This document shows, piece after piece, positions 1 to 10,100 of a stretch of 64,000 nucleotides of DNA (its first letter is position 1; every line of letters starts with the position of its first letter). The DNA lies in the NCBI GenBank assembly GCA_937899265.1, contig CALBPV010000005.1, positions 1 to 64,000 of the forward strand. Direction: 5' to 3'. Made by a program: the position numbers and the translations under genes. A model generated the notes under the pieces. It did no database searches. It saw only the letters and a program-made list of their open reading frames with translations, and was not told where the DNA came from. Source of the DNA: an uncultured Bacteroidales bacterium. GTDB taxonomy: Bacteria; Bacteroidota; Bacteroidia; Bacteroidales; UBA3663.

Positions 1-159
1 AAAGCTTGCCGCAAATTGGAACAACGAATTGACAAGTGTCAAAAGCTTGCCGCAATTTGGAACAACGAATTGACAAGTGTCAAAAGCTTGCCGCAATTTG
101 GAGCAACGAATTGACAAGTGTCAAAAGCTTGCCGCAATTTGGAACGACGAATTGACACT
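1..159. repeat. 41-bp tandem repeat array, about four units
   Basis: Units begin at about 1 (first base missing), 41, 82 and 123; the last is cut short near 159. The units are nearly identical, differing at a few positions. Each contains two inverted repeats: CAATT and AATTG separated by ten bases, and TGACAagTGTCA. A related palindrome, GACAGGCTGTC, lies downstream at 221-231. The array may continue beyond the left edge of the window. No spacers separate the units, so it is not a CRISPR. An open frame of about 60 codons across it is a by-product of the repeat. Confidence 0.9.
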
Positions 160-232
160 TTTTTACCGATATTTTCTTTCCGTTGCGAATATGGATACCC
201 GTTTTGGGGCAGTCCGAATTGACAGGCTGTCC

Positions 233-445
233 CGCTCTGTAACCCTGAATCCTGAAACTTGAAACCATAAACCTGAACTTGAAACCTTAAACTTGAAACC
301 TTAAACTTGAATACTGAACTTCTTTTCCCCGTATTCCCCGTTATTATTCCCCGTATTCCCCGTTATTATAATGAAAAAAACTCTTGTTTTTTTTGAACTT
401 TTGAAACTTGAAACCATGAAACTTGAAACCCAAAACCTACGCTTT
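233..445. repeat. Degenerate GAAACYT heptamer tracts and a 22-bp direct repeat
   Basis: Non-coding leader DNA. Imperfect 7-base units of the form GAAACTT or GAAACCT occur at about 243-315 and 400-440. Between them is a 22-bp sequence starting CCCCGTATTCCCCG present twice in tandem (327-348 and 349-370). The same heptamer family appears as cleaner arrays at 7140, 19127, 56915 and 57975. No gene is supported between 1 and 595. Confidence 0.75.
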
Positions 446-553
446 TCCACAAATCCTCAAGCCTTTTCTGTGAAAAATAACATTTTATAGTTAAATTTTG
501 CCTTTTTTTTCAAAAAAATGACTTCACGGATGTCCTTTTTCGCAAAAAATCTT

Positions 554-561
554 TATCTTTG
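554..561 (+). promoter_or_regulatory. -7 promoter element for the pectate-lyase gene
   Basis: TATCTTTG matches the Bacteroidota -7 consensus TAnnTTTG. No good -33 TTTG is seen at the expected distance. Transcription would start about 5 bases downstream, after the in-frame ATG at 518, which argues that translation begins at 596. Confidence 0.65.
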
Positions 562-595
562 CAACGAACAATCTAAACTTGGCGCTATTTCTTCA

Positions 596-3500
596 ATGCA
601 AAACCTCGGTAAAATTACTTTGGCAGCCGTTCTCCTCATTGCAGGAAACATGCCACTCCATGCCCAGCAGTTGGCTTTCCCGGAAGCGCAAGGTTGGGGT
701 CGTTATGCCCAAGGGGGTCGTGCTTCGGCTTCCCCTATTGTCTATCACGTGACCAACCTCAACGATTCCGGTGCGGGGTCCCTGCGTGACGCAGTCTCCA
801 AATCCAACCGTATCGTCGTGTTCGATGTGAGTGGTGTGATTAAAATCAGCAGTCGCATCGTTTTCTCAAGCAATCTGTATGTGGCCGGCCAGACCGCCCC
901 CGGCGAAGGCATCACCGTCTATGGCAACGGTGTGTCCTTTTCGGGAGCATCCAATATCATCTGCCGTTATTTGCGCGTGCGCATGGGCCACATAGGCGAC
1001 TCGGGCAAGGACTGCGCCGGCATTGCCAACGGAACAAACATGATTTTCGACCACTGTTCCTTCTCTTGGGGTCTCGACGAAACCTTCTCCATCAACCCCG
1101 ACGGCAAGGGAGACCTGCACGACATCACCCTCCAGAACTGCATTATCGGCCAGGGTCTGATGACCCACTCGGCCGGTGGCCTGATGCAGGCCGATTACAT
1201 CACCCTCTACCGCAACCTCTACATCGACAATTCGACCCGCAACAACAAGGTGAAGGGCATCAACCAGTACTGCAATAACGTGGTTTACAACTGGAACAAC
1301 GGTGCCTATATCATGGGCGGCGACTCCGAAGGCAAGAGCTACGTCAACGTGCAGAGCAACCTCTTCATCAACGGAAACACTACCTCAGGCTCTGCGCAGG
1401 CCTTCACCGGTGCCAACGCCGACTTCCACGTCTATGGCGATGACAACTGGCAGGACAACAACAAAAACGGAATTTTCGACCCATATCTTATCACCAACTA
1501 CAGTGCCGCCACCCGCGAGACAACTCCATACGACTATCCGGCGCTGGAACTATATCCCGGCAACGAACTTATTGAAAAGAACATCCCCACCGTCGGCGCT
1601 TCTCTCCCCTATCGCGACCAGAGCGACTGCTACATGATTGACGAACTGATGAGCTTCGGCAAACTGGGCAGTCTTATCAGCAACGAAGAGAATCTCCCCA
1701 TCGGAGCTCCCTCGACTTGGGCCTGGTGGTCGGGCAGCAAGCCCCTCGACACCGACGGCGACGGCATGCCGGATGTCTGGGAAGAGGCCAACGGCACCGA
1801 CAAGAACAAGGACGATGCTACGGTGAAAGCCGCCAACGGATACCTCAACATCGAAAACTATATCAATTCCATCACTGCCGACAACCGCCAATATTTCCTC
1901 CGTCAACCCATCACCCTCTCTGCGACTTCAACAACAAGTACGCTGACCCTCTCGTGGCGTGACTACACCTACGGCGAGGACGGATTCGTCGTGGAGTACA
2001 GACTTTCGGGCGAAGGCGACTACAAGGAAGCCGGACGTACTGTTTCCGATGCCACCTCTTTCACCGTCTCGGGACTCACCGACGGCACAGCCTACGACGT
2101 GCGCGTTCGGGCCTTCGGCGACAACGGCGGTACGCAAGCCTATTCCGACTATGCCGCTGCCTCCTTCAAGACCCGTCCGGTCGAAGTGGGCGTCATCGAT
2201 ATCGACAGCTATGTTCCCACAGTGACCAACAGCACAACGGTGGCCGAAGGCGATGCCCTGCTGCTCACCACCGACGATGTGCTTGACTACAACCTCTCCT
2301 CGGACATCAGCCCCGCCTCCGTAGTGGCTACGGGCAAGGGCGTCATCACCGTGACAGGAGCCGCCATCGGCGGAACCGGCACGTCGGTGAACAAGGGCGA
2401 CGAGGGTACTTTGGTGCTCAACAACACCAACACCTACACGGGAGCCACCGTGCTCCACAACGGTGTGCTCGAGTTCAACAGCATCGCCAACGGAGGTGTC
2501 AACTCGGCCATCGGCGCCAGTCAGGAATTTGCACAGAACTGGGTGATGGACGGCGGTACCTATCGCTACACCGGCGGCAATGCCTCCACCAACCGAAACG
2601 CCAAACTCACCCATCCCACCACACTCGAAATATCGGGCGGCAAGACGCTCACCATGACCGGCACGATAGAGGGCAGCGGTGACGAGCAGGATTTCATCAT
2701 CGACGGTGACGGACAGGTGACCGTCGGTTCCACTGCCTTCTTCGGCTACACAGGTACGACAACGCTGAAGGGTGGCACCCTCTATCTTTCGACGATTGAT
2801 ATTGCCAAGAACGGCATCGGCTCGTCGTCTAAACTGATTATGGCTGGCGGTACCCTCACCACCAAGGGCGAAACATCGAGTTATGAAACCTATTCGTTCC
2901 CGATGGAAGTGGAGGAGAACACAACCAGCGTCTTTGCTCCGAACAGACTGTGCTACATGAAGAATGTTCTGACCGGAGCCGGAACGCTCGAAGTCAGGAT
3001 TCCATATCTGCGCGAATATTTCAACTGCAATTTGACAGGTTTCACCGGCAAACTGGTGGCCAACGGCCTGAATTCGTCCGACGGATCCTTGTTCATTGCC
3101 GAGTCGAAGTTCAACATGCCCACCACACAAGTTTATCTGAAGGGTGCCGGCAAGACCTATATGTGTGCATGGGCCACCAATGCCGAGAACTATGTCGGCG
3201 GCATTTCAGGCGAAGCCGGAACGTATCTCATTGGTTCCTCGAAGAATACCAAGGGCTTTCAGTGCTCGTGGACCGTTGGCGGTTCGAACAGCGACGAGAC
3301 TTTCGACGGTGTCATTACCAACCTGCCGGCCGGTTTGAACAAGGCTTACAACGGAACGGTTACCATCGTCAAAGTGGGAACCGGTTTGTGGCGTCTCAAT
3401 GGAAAGAACGATTATGTGGGAACCACTTCCGTCAATGCCGGTACCCTCATCGTGAACGGCAGTCATACCGGTGGCGCCGCCTATACTGTCGCTTCCGATG

Positions 3501-4543
3501 CCACTTTGAAGGGTACAGGCTCCATTGCCAGCGACATCACCTTGCAGAAGGGGGCTAAGCTGGTGGCCGGCGACACACTCATCAACAACAGCACGCTGAC
3601 CCTGAACGGAACAGTAACGGCCCTGGACGGAGCTGCCATTGAGGTGCCCGTGAGCTACCACGGTGTGGCCGTGAAGAGCAACAGCTTTGCCGTCAAGAAG
3701 CTGACACTTTCCAACGATGTCACCCTGCATATCGACCTCACAGAGGTGGATGGCGCGTTGCCGCTCAACAGCTCGTTCACGGTATTCAGCAGCGGAGCCA
3801 CTTCCGTTACGGGTAAATTCGCTACCATCGAGCCGGCTTCTCCGGGCGAAGGCTTGAAGTGGGATCTCTCCCGTCTCTACCTCGACGGAAAGGTGTTTGT
3901 GCGCGACGAGAATTTCAATGCCGATGATGTGTCCTATCGCGAGGCGTCATGGTTCGAAGAGGACAAGATTGACGCCGACGGTTATTATTGGTTCAACGAG
4001 GAGAATTCCGAAACTACCGATGCAATGATTGCCGACGGAGCCATCGCATTCGATGCAGCCGGCAAAGCTTCGTCTGCCCCCTCATACAATGCCGCCGGCT
4101 CAGCCCATACGGGAGGTCTGAAAATCAACAACACCTCCGGTGAAGTGCTCCTCAAGGCATCGGCACGGTTCATGAGCGCCAAGTTCGATTTCTACCGCGC
4201 AGGAACGGCCGCCATGAGCGGAAGCCTCTGGGCTTCGACCGACGGTGAGACCTGGACCAAAATCGGGGATATTCAAGGAGAGGCCAAGACCGAGGTCTAT
4301 CTCGATTTCTCCGAAGCATTGACCGGCACAGACTATACCTGGCTGAAAATCACCAACGCCACCGCTTCTCCCCTATACATCCAGGGTGCCGCCATCACAT
4401 TCGAAAAAATGTTCTCCGGCATCGAAACGGTCTCCGTGGACAACAGAACTTCCACCGACCGGTACGACCTGCAAGGACGCAAAGCAGGTGCCGACAGCAA
4501 GGGTATCCTGATTGAGAACGGACACCTTCGCTTGCAACGGTAA
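596..4543 (+). CDS. Large secreted pectate-lyase-like protein with FN3, beta-strand repeats and T9SS-like tail
   Basis: 1315 residues. The start at 596 is preferred over the in-frame ATG at 518 because it follows the -7 box and opens directly with a signal peptide (MQNLGKITLAAVL to LHAQ). Residues about 25-380 resemble Bacteroidota family 1 pectate lyases, with the motif FDHCSFSWGLDETFSI and right-handed beta-helix character. A calcium-binding type motif DTDGDGMPDVWE follows near 384, then a fibronectin type III domain at about 435-527. Residues about 600-960 carry glycine-rich units such as NTYTGATVLHNGVLEF and KNDYVGTTSVNAGTLIV, which look like autotransporter-associated (PATR) beta-strand repeats. 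The end has YDLQGRK followed by KGILIENG, a T9SS-type C-terminal signal. Cleavage of pectin is inferred from the family; the substrate is not shown. It is the first gene of the FAS1/SusCD locus. Confidence 0.82.
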   Translation: MQNLGKITLAAVLLIAGNMPLHAQQLAFPEAQGWGRYAQGGRASASPIVYHVTNLNDSGAGSLRDAVSKSNRIVVFDVSGVIKISSRIVFSSNLYVAGQTAPGEGITVYGNGVSFSGASNIICRYLRVRMGHIGDSGKDCAGIANGTNMIFDHCSFSWGLDETFSINPDGKGDLHDITLQNCIIGQGLMTHSAGGLMQADYITLYRNLYIDNSTRNNKVKGINQYCNNVVYNWNNGAYIMGGDSEGKSYVNVQSNLFINGNTTSGSAQAFTGANADFHVYGDDNWQDNNKNGIFDPYLITNYSAATRETTPYDYPALELYPGNELIEKNIPTVGASLPYRDQSDCYMIDELMSFGKLGSLISNEENLPIGAPSTWAWWSGSKPLDTDGDGMPDVWEEANGTDKNKDDATVKAANGYLNIENYINSITADNRQYFLRQPITLSATSTTSTLTLSWRDYTYGEDGFVVEYRLSGEGDYKEAGRTVSDATSFTVSGLTDGTAYDVRVRAFGDNGGTQAYSDYAAASFKTRPVEVGVIDIDSYVPTVTNSTTVAEGDALLLTTDDVLDYNLSSDISPASVVATGKGVITVTGAAIGGTGTSVNKGDEGTLVLNNTNTYTGATVLHNGVLEFNSIANGGVNSAIGASQEFAQNWVMDGGTYRYTGGNASTNRNAKLTHPTTLEISGGKTLTMTGTIEGSGDEQDFIIDGDGQVTVGSTAFFGYTGTTTLKGGTLYLSTIDIAKNGIGSSSKLIMAGGTLTTKGETSSYETYSFPMEVEENTTSVFAPNRLCYMKNVLTGAGTLEVRIPYLREYFNCNLTGFTGKLVANGLNSSDGSLFIAESKFNMPTTQVYLKGAGKTYMCAWATNAENYVGGISGEAGTYLIGSSKNTKGFQCSWTVGGSNSDETFDGVITNLPAGLNKAYNGTVTIVKVGTGLWRLNGKNDYVGTTSVNAGTLIVNGSHTGGAAYTVASDATLKGTGSIASDITLQKGAKLVAGDTLINNSTLTLNGTVTALDGAAIEVPVSYHGVAVKSNSFAVKKLTLSNDVTLHIDLTEVDGALPLNSSFTVFSSGATSVTGKFATIEPASPGEGLKWDLSRLYLDGKVFVRDENFNADDVSYREASWFEEDKIDADGYYWFNEENSETTDAMIADGAIAFDAAGKASSAPSYNAAGSAHTGGLKINNTSGEVLLKASARFMSAKFDFYRAGTAAMSGSLWASTDGETWTKIGDIQGEAKTEVYLDFSEALTGTDYTWLKITNATASPLYIQGAAITFEKMFSGIETVSVDNRTSTDRYDLQGRKAGADSKGILIENGHLRLQR

Positions 4544-4576
4544 CGCTCTCTTTTCTACACATTATATATATATATT

Positions 4577-4709
4577 ATGTCCCCGTTTTCCACCCCGTTA
4601 ATATATATGTCCCCGTTTTCCACCCCAGCCCCTACTCCCCTCTCCCCTCTCCCCTCCCTTCAGGGAGGGGCTGGGGGTAGGCTGTCCGTTTTCCTCCCCG
4701 TTAATATAT
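4577..4709. repeat. 30-bp intergenic repeats interrupted by a GC-rich palindromic element
   Basis: A unit beginning ATGTCCCCGTTTTCCACCCC starts at 4577 and again at 4607, with a diverged third copy at 4682. AT-rich ATATAT runs flank the units. Between the second and third copies lies a CT-rich element (4627-4681) ending in a perfect hairpin, CCCCTCCC-TTCA-GGGAGGGG (4651-4670). Related GC-rich elements occur at 19169-19237 and, in opposite orientation, at about 31160-31225. The hairpin could also terminate transcription from the upstream gene, but no T tract follows. Confidence 0.7.
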
Positions 4710-4748
4710 AGTTCGAGAAAATTTTAACTCTCCAAAAAATAAACATTC

Positions 4749-7130
4749 ATGTACAACAAATCACTACTGCCCAAATGCGGGAAGTTTCTGGTCGCTCTGT
4801 CCGCTGTCGTGCTCACAATGACGGCTTGTCAGGACGACTTGGGAGATGACAGCCATTACAAAGCTCCCTCCTTCCTGGCCGGAAACGCCCTGCAGGTGCT
4901 TGAGAAGTCGTATGAAGGTCATACTTTCAACACCTTCCTACGCGGCATCGAACTCGTAGGTTACAACGATGTGGTTGACAGTCAGATTCTCACGGTGCTG
5001 GCTCCGACCGACGAGGCTTTTGCCGCTTTCCTGAGGGAAAAAGGCTATGCCGGCATCGAAGATCTCTACTATGCCAATCCAACCTATGCAACACAACTGA
5101 TTACCTATCACCTCCTCTACTATGCGATGGATTGGGACAAGATGACCAATTTCCGTCCTTCCGAGGGCGATGCCGCCACCGAGAGCCAACGGGCCCGGAT
5201 GGCAGGCATGTACAACAGGTACAGAACACGTTGTGCGGTGGAGGAAACCGTCGAATTCAACAGCGAAGCTTCCGTCAACGCCAACGTGCGAGTGGTTCAC
5301 TACGACCGCTACCTGACAGTCTTCTCTGAGAAACTCTTTGCCACCTTGGGAATCGATGCTGCTTCCAACTACAATTATTTCTTCCCCAACACGGAGTGGA
5401 ATCCCAAACATCTGGACAACGGCTTCAATGTCATGAACGCAGCCGTGCTCGACACTGCCGCTGTGGTCACCGACAACGGATATCTCTACCACATCGACCA
5501 CGTCATTGAGCCCGTGGGAACCATCTACGACGAGATTTCTTCCAACCAGGACTACTCGCTCGTCAAGAACCTCTTCGACCAATACGGCTATTACCTCATA
5601 GACAATGACGAATCGGACAACCGAGGATACACCGTCTATTCCCATCGTTTCAGTTCTCTGCCCGACATCGCCTCCGAATGGGCCGTTTCGGACTATCTGG
5701 CTTTTGCAACCAACAGTTTCGCTTCCTACAACCTCTTCATTCCCACCGACCGGGCTCTCAACAAGATGTTCTCGGAATATTGGGAAGAAGGTTGCGGCTA
5801 CTCTTCGGTGGCCGACCTCAACCCCGCCATCCAGGGAATCCTCCTCCAGGAGTGCGTGGGTTACATTGACGTGGACGGCGTACGCACGACACAGTATATG
5901 TGCTATCCCGACTATATACGTGAGGGCAAGGTGCAGTCGAGCTTCGGCACGACCATCGAGAACGATCCCTCTTCGTTCGACGAGAACCTCTTCTGCAATA
6001 ACGGCGTCATTTACGGTTCGTCGCAGATGGAGGTGCCCGGAGTGTTCTCGTCGGTCGCCGGCCCCGCTTTCAAGGACGTGAAATACCTGCCTTATCTCTA
6101 TGCTCTCTACGGTGCCGACCTCCTCCTTTCTCTGTCTTCCAAGGAGTCGGACTATATCGCCCTCATTCCCGACACCGCCCAGTTCGCCCACAACGACCCC
6201 GCCATGCGCCTCTTCCGAAGCACTGCCTCCGGAACGACAACCTACACCCTCCAACAGTGGAACGACGAGGTTTCCGACTACGTCAACATGGGTACTTCCA
6301 CCATGCGCGACATCGCCAATATGCACACCTCCACCGATGCCACCGAGCTCAAGACCGAGGGAACGCAGGTTATCGAGACCAACGTGTCGTTCAACTACTG
6401 GTTTGTCGATAACGGCATGATTACGACCAATGCACTCTTCAACCAGCAGCTCAACCCCACTTTCAACGAGGAAATCTGGTATCCATTCACCGAAATCAAA
6501 CGAACCGCTGCGGGCCAAAACTGGAGCAACGGCAAGGCTTACGCCTACGCCTACCCCGGTGTCTATCAGTCGGCTTCGGGAAGCAGTCTGGAAGCCGAGC
6601 TCTCTCAGAACAACGACCGCAACTATCCATACTACTGTTTCGTGCAACTGCTCCAAAAAGCCGGATTGGCTGCGGGCGGAAAATTCTCGGGTATGCTCAC
6701 CCTTGACCCCGAGTCTCCCCGTTTCTTCGCCATCGTGCCCACCAACGATGCCGTCAAGGATGCCCTCAAGAGTCTGCCCGGTTGCAGTGCACTCAATATC
6801 AATGCATCGACATACGCCATCACAGGTACCGTCTCGACAGCCAACAAAACCGTGCTCGCCAACTACCTGCTCAGCTATTTCGTCACTGCCGACCGCAACG
6901 CCTTCACCTCCTATCCCTACCTCGGTTCCACCTGCAAAGGACGATTCGAGACCTCCGGCAACTATGCGCTCAACATCGCCGACACCGGCGACGCCATCAC
7001 CGTCAACTTCGCCCCTCAAGGCTCCGCAACTCCCGAGGGTAATGTCGTCACCCTCGTCGATACCTACCATTTCCTGCCCTTCGCTTTCTCCGACGGTGCT
7101 TTCCAAATGATTGATACAGTATTACAGTAG
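4749..7130 (+). CDS. Surface lipoprotein with several fasciclin (FAS1) domains
   Basis: 793 residues. A lipoprotein signal ends at a lipobox (TMTAC, then QDDLGDD); acidic residues just after the cysteine resemble the Bacteroidota lipoprotein export signal for the cell surface. Four FAS1-like modules can be read from the recurring core pattern of a hydrophobic strand then PTD: VLAPTDEAFAAF (about 80-90), LFIPTDRALNKMF (about 330), IALIPDTAQF (about 475) and FAIVPTNDAVKDAL (about 660). Modules end in the typical NGYLYHIDHVI-like or NGVIYG strand. FAS1 domains mediate adhesion or ligand binding in other organisms; the ligand here is unknown. It lies directly before susC and occupies a surface-binding-protein role by context (inference). 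Confidence 0.8.
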   Translation: MYNKSLLPKCGKFLVALSAVVLTMTACQDDLGDDSHYKAPSFLAGNALQVLEKSYEGHTFNTFLRGIELVGYNDVVDSQILTVLAPTDEAFAAFLREKGYAGIEDLYYANPTYATQLITYHLLYYAMDWDKMTNFRPSEGDAATESQRARMAGMYNRYRTRCAVEETVEFNSEASVNANVRVVHYDRYLTVFSEKLFATLGIDAASNYNYFFPNTEWNPKHLDNGFNVMNAAVLDTAAVVTDNGYLYHIDHVIEPVGTIYDEISSNQDYSLVKNLFDQYGYYLIDNDESDNRGYTVYSHRFSSLPDIASEWAVSDYLAFATNSFASYNLFIPTDRALNKMFSEYWEEGCGYSSVADLNPAIQGILLQECVGYIDVDGVRTTQYMCYPDYIREGKVQSSFGTTIENDPSSFDENLFCNNGVIYGSSQMEVPGVFSSVAGPAFKDVKYLPYLYALYGADLLLSLSSKESDYIALIPDTAQFAHNDPAMRLFRSTASGTTTYTLQQWNDEVSDYVNMGTSTMRDIANMHTSTDATELKTEGTQVIETNVSFNYWFVDNGMITTNALFNQQLNPTFNEEIWYPFTEIKRTAAGQNWSNGKAYAYAYPGVYQSASGSSLEAELSQNNDRNYPYYCFVQLLQKAGLAAGGKFSGMLTLDPESPRFFAIVPTNDAVKDALKSLPGCSALNINASTYAITGTVSTANKTVLANYLLSYFVTADRNAFTSYPYLGSTCKGRFETSGNYALNIADTGDAITVNFAPQGSATPEGNVVTLVDTYHFLPFAFSDGAFQMIDTVLQ

Positions 7131-7139
7131 TCTCAAAAC

Positions 7140-7195
7140 GAAACTTGAAACTTGAAACTTGAAACTTGAAACTTGAAACTTGAAACTTGAAACTT
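7140..7195. repeat. Eight perfect GAAACTT heptamers ending at the susC start codon
   Basis: Eight uninterrupted copies of GAAACTT run from 7140 to 7195, four bases before the ATG at 7199. They fill the entire translation-initiation region of the first susC gene. In one register the array contains TTG codons open into the gene (TTG at 7187). A change in copy number would alter the leader by 7 bases and so shift any start within the repeat out of frame. Confidence 0.95.
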
Positions 7196-7198
7196 TTT

Positions 7199-10100
7199 AT
7201 GATGAATCGATTAGCGGACAAGGCCGTAAGCCTTAGACCTTTGACTTTTGTCTTTAGACTGAGAAAATTAGCGGACAAGGCCGTAAGCCTTAGACCTTTG
7301 ACTTTTGTCTTTATTTTCTTCATGCTGTTCTGTTTCGGGGCTGCCGTGGCACTGGCACAGAACAAGACCATGACAGGTACCGTCATCGAGGAGGGTGTCA
7401 ACGAGCCCATCTACGGCGCCAACGTCGTCGTCATTAATCAGCAGAACCGAACCCTCGGCGGTACAATTACCGACCTCGACGGCAATTTCGTGCTCAACGT
7501 GCCCGAGGGCAAGAATCTGAGAATCCAGATTTCTTTCATCGGTCTCAAGACGCAGACTTTCAACTACACCGGGCAGAGCAAACTCAACGTCACCCTTGCC
7601 AGCGACTCCAAGTTGCTGGGCGATGTCGAGGTCGTCACCAAAGCCGTCACCCGTTCCGAACTCGGTATCACCGACATCCAACAGACCTCTTCCACCCAGC
7701 GTGTCCAGATGGCAGAGCTCACCGAGGTCGCTCCCGTGGCCTCCATCGAAGAGGCGCTCCAGGGTCAGATGGCCGGCGTGGACATCGTGTTGGGCGGTGA
7801 CCCCGGCGCCAAGTCCTCCATCCGCATCCGAGGCGTCAGCACCCTCTCCTCTTCCGCCGAACCTCTCGTCGTCGTCGATGGTATTCCCACCACCGTTTCT
7901 TTCGGCGACGACTTCTCGTTCTCCGATGCCAACGAGGATGACTTCGGTGCCCTCCTCAACATCTCGCCCGCCGACATCGAAAGCATCGAGGTGCTCAAGG
8001 ATGCCGCCGCAACCTCTATCTACGGCACCGCCGGTTCCAACGGTGTGCTCCTCATCAACACCAAGCAGGGCAAGACCGGCAAGACTCGCTTCAACTTCCA
8101 GTCCAAGTTCTCCTACAAGGAAGAGCCCGCAACCATCCCCCTGCTCAACGGCAAACAGTACATCTCCATGATTGAGGATGCCATCTGGAATGCCGCCAAT
8201 GCCAAGGGGCTCGCCTCCGCCGCCTCCGAACTCAACCTCCTCTTCAATACCAAGGAGTTGCTTCGCGACCCCTCCTACCGCTACTACAACGAATATAATG
8301 TCGATACCGACTGGCTCGACCAAGTGCGCCAGAACGCTTGGCAGTGGGACAACTCCTTCAGCATGACCGGCGGCGGCGAAAAAGCCACCTACCGCCTGTC
8401 GTTCGGATATCTCGACGATATCGGCACAACCATCGGTACCGAGGCCCGCCGTATCACTGCCGGTGCCAAGATTACCTATAAGTTCTCCGACCGTTTCCGC
8501 ATCTACACCGACCTCTCCTACACCGACTACGACAAAGATGCCAACGCCGTCGAGAACGTGCGTTCCCGCGCTCAGGCCATGATGCCAAACCAGAGCCCCT
8601 ACCTCATGAACGACGACGGAACCCCCAGTGCGTCCTATTTCACGCCCGAGGAAAACTTCCAGGGCTCGTTCTCCGGTGTGAGCAGCAGCAATAACGGACT
8701 GGGCAACTTCAACCCCGTGGCCATGGCTAAGGAGTCATACAAGAACACACGCGAGCGCACCGAGAAGATTACCATCGACTGGGAGTACAAGTTCCCGCTC
8801 AAGCAAGAGTGGCAGCACCTCACCTACGAGGGATACGTCAACATGAACATGAAGACCTCCGCCACCAAGACCTTCCTGCCCCAAGTGGCCACCGGCGTGC
8901 TGTGGACCAACACCTACGCCAACCGCTCCACCGAGGCCGCCAGCGATGCCTTCTCCCTCCAGTTCTACAACAAGATACTTTATGTGGCAACCATTGCCGA
9001 GAAACACAACATCGTCTTCACCGGCATCGCCAATACCACCACAACCCATTCCGCCTCTGCCTCCAACAGCACCTACGCCAACGTCTCCATCAACCTCAGC
9101 GACCCCATCGTCGGATCCACCGTCGGCGGCGCCTCATCCGGCGACAGCGAGAACCGTAAGGTGCGTTTCACCGAGAGCCTCAACTACGCCTACGACAACC
9201 GATATGTCCTCTCCGCCGTCGTGACCGAGGAAGGAAACTCCGCAATGGGCAAGAACCAGCGATTCGGCGTCTTCCCCGCTTTCGGCGCCTCGTGGAACCT
9301 CGAGAAGGAGCATTTCATGGAAAATCATGAGTGGCTCACCCAGGGCAAGCTCCGCGCCTCGCTCGGTTGGTCCGGCAACGCGCCCTCATCAGGCTACAGC
9401 TACCTCGGCGCTTACTCCTCGTTGGGCACCTACGGCTCGATGAGCGCCATCTCGCCCAGCCGGATGCAGCTCGACAAACTCAAATGGGAAAGCAGTCGCG
9501 AATGGGATCTCGGTCTCGACCTCCGCATCCTCGACCGCTACGGCCTCACCATCGACTACTACGACAAATACACCGAAGACTGTCTGATGTCAAGTGTCGC
9601 CATCCCCTCCACCTCCGGCTACACCTCCCTCAAGTACATGAACTCGGGAGAAATGTCCAACAAGGGTTACGAAATACGTCTCGACGTGGATATCTTCAAG
9701 AGCAAGATGTGGTCCGCAAAAATCAGCGTCAACGCTGCCCGCAACATCAACAAGGTGGAACAGATTCCCACCAACTGGACGGCCGAGAACTACTCGTTCG
9801 GCAACGGCAACTACGCCGTGCGCATCGTGGAAGGCGACCCCATCGGCTCCTTCTACGGGTACAGGTATCTCGGTGTATATCGTGACAGCGAGGACACCTA
9901 CGCACGGGATGCCAGCGGCAACGTGATGCGTGACTTCAACGGCGATGTTGTCACCATGAAGAACGGTACCACTCAGGTCTATGCCGGTGATGCCAAGTAC
10001 GAGGACATCAACCACGACGGTGTAATCAACGAACAGGACATTGTCTATCTCGGCAACTCCAACCCGACCCTCACCGGCGGCGGTAACTTCAACCTCAAAT

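Noticed and set aside
1..159. Possible CRISPR array in the 41-bp repeats
   Set aside because: Units are directly adjacent with no unique spacers, and no cas genes are present.
77..262. Small protein of 61 residues across the repeat array
   Set aside because: It is an accidental frame through tandem repeats; no signal, motif or initiation context supports it.
518..595. Longer start for the pectate-lyase-like protein
   Set aside because: The ATG at 518 lies upstream of the -7 box at 554-561 and would bury the signal peptide.
4938..7106. 722-residue open frame on the - strand opposite the FAS1 lipoprotein
   Set aside because: Repetitive valine/glycine-rich composition, the mirror of a GC-rich coding strand; no domain or signal.
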